A DNA stretch of 5,448 nt from the NCBI GenBank assembly GCA_024762485.1, contig JANTHH010000183.1, positions 1 to 5,448 on the forward strand, given 5' to 3'. Within the stretch, counting starts at the first letter, position 1; the number at the start of each line of letters is the position of its first letter. Below are positions 5,054-5,448 of this stretch, in pieces. The notes beneath the pieces were generated by a model, which saw only the letters and a program-made list of their open reading frames with translations, was not told where the DNA came from and did no database searches. The stretch comes from Chromatiales bacterium. Lineage in GTDB: Bacteria; Pseudomonadota; Gammaproteobacteria; Chromatiales; Chromatiaceae. The translations under genes and the position numbers were made by a program.

Positions 5054-5448
5054 TCAGTCGTCCAATGAATCAATGAGGCGGGTGAACTCCTCTTTCGGAT
5101 TGTCCATGAGGTGTGAACCGGTGGCGAGATGCGCGCAGCGCCTCACCTCGAGCAGTTGCAGGCACAGTGCGCCGGGATCTCCGCCCAGGTCTTCCGGGTC
5201 GAGGGTGAAGAAATAGGGCAGCGAAGAGGCGATCGTGGCCGCCAGTCCCTCCGCTCTGGTGGCGCGGCTGAACCGGCTGTCAGCCGGCCTGCTGCCGGTA
5301 GCAGCCGGCAGCAGGAGTAGATTGTCGATCACTGTGTGGTCGATGAAGGCATCGGCCAGTGATGCCCGTTCCACCACCTTGCCCGGGTTGTCGGGATCGG
5401 TTGCCAGCAGAGTTGCGGGGAGGGCTGCACTGTTCATTTTCTGCAAGG
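5054..5448 (-). CDS. C-terminal part of an unassigned protein, possibly HPr-kinase-like; truncated by window edge
   Basis: The minus-strand frame is open from the right edge to TGA 5056-5054, giving about 131 codons. An ATG at 5437 exists, but too little upstream sequence is visible to judge it, and the gene probably continues outside. The visible part has no transmembrane segment or signal peptide. It reads as a domain end: hydrophobic IDNLLLLPAATGSRP, then SRFSRATRAEGLAATIASSLPYFF, an acidic Asp/Gly linker, QLLEVRRCAHLATGSHLM, and a last helix EEFTRLIDSLDD. The order 'hydrophobic strand, S-x-x-x-A-x-x-L helix, short strand with R-C-x-x-L, C-terminal helix' resembles the end of HprK-related kinases, which occur in some lasso and PEP-CTERM loci. 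The Walker A motif that would prove this lies outside the window. This is inference from pattern only. An 11-bp inverted repeat lies inside the gene. Confidence 0.4.
   Translation of the reverse strand, partial: LQKMNSAALPATLLATDPDNPGKVVERASLADAFIDHTVIDNLLLLPAATGSRPADSRFSRATRAEGLAATIASSLPYFFTLDPEDLGGDPGALCLQLLEVRRCAHLATGSHLMDNPKEEFTRLIDSLDD
5288..5315. repeat. Perfect 11-bp inverted repeat inside the right-edge gene
   Basis: CCTGCTGCCGG (5288-5298) and CCGGCAGCAGG (5305-5315) are exact reverse complements with a 6-nt spacer TAGCAG. The hairpin would be very stable, but it has no U-tract and lies within coding sequence that reads LLLPAATGSRPA on the minus strand. Confidence 0.7.

Overview
The window is high-GC DNA that looks proteobacterial, most likely from a gammaproteobacterium. 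The evidence is an RmuC gene of proteobacterial type, a PEP-CTERM surface protein with a canonical sorting tail, a near-consensus sigma-54 promoter and dense gene packing. No RNA gene, CRISPR array, insertion sequence or phage gene was seen. The species cannot be named from the sequence alone.

Layout from left to right: (1) the 3' part of rmuC on the + strand (1-1263), cut by the window edge. (2) Two overlapping minus-strand genes, a transglutaminase-like 'lasso B2' protein (1518-1967) followed by a PqqD/RRE-type peptide-binding protein (1235-1537). The end of the second overlaps the end of rmuC tail to tail. (3) A gap of 98 bp, then a divergent + strand gene for an asparagine-synthetase-like protein with a PP-loop but no N-terminal catalytic Cys (2066-3886). 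(4) A bidirectional terminator hairpin (3889-3920). (5) A minus-strand PEP-CTERM protein (3942-4712), preceded by an AT-richer non-coding region with a near-perfect sigma-54 promoter (4771-4786) and an 18-bp palindromic operator (4822-4839). (6) The C-terminal part of a minus-strand gene entering from the right edge (5054-5448), tentatively an HPr-kinase-like protein.

The PqqD-like, transglutaminase-like and asparagine-synthetase-like proteins are the three core activities of lasso-peptide maturation: leader recognition, leader protease and isopeptide cyclase. Here they are split over two divergent arms, with no transporter and no precursor that fits known rules. Two small open frames in the divergent gap are possible but unproven precursor candidates. 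A PEP-CTERM/sigma-54 gene and a possible HprK-like kinase lie right beside the trio. This suggests either a kinase-associated lasso cluster or a peptide-modification module tied to the exosortase/exopolysaccharide lifestyle. The exosortase, PrsK/PrsR regulators and polysaccharide genes are not in the window.
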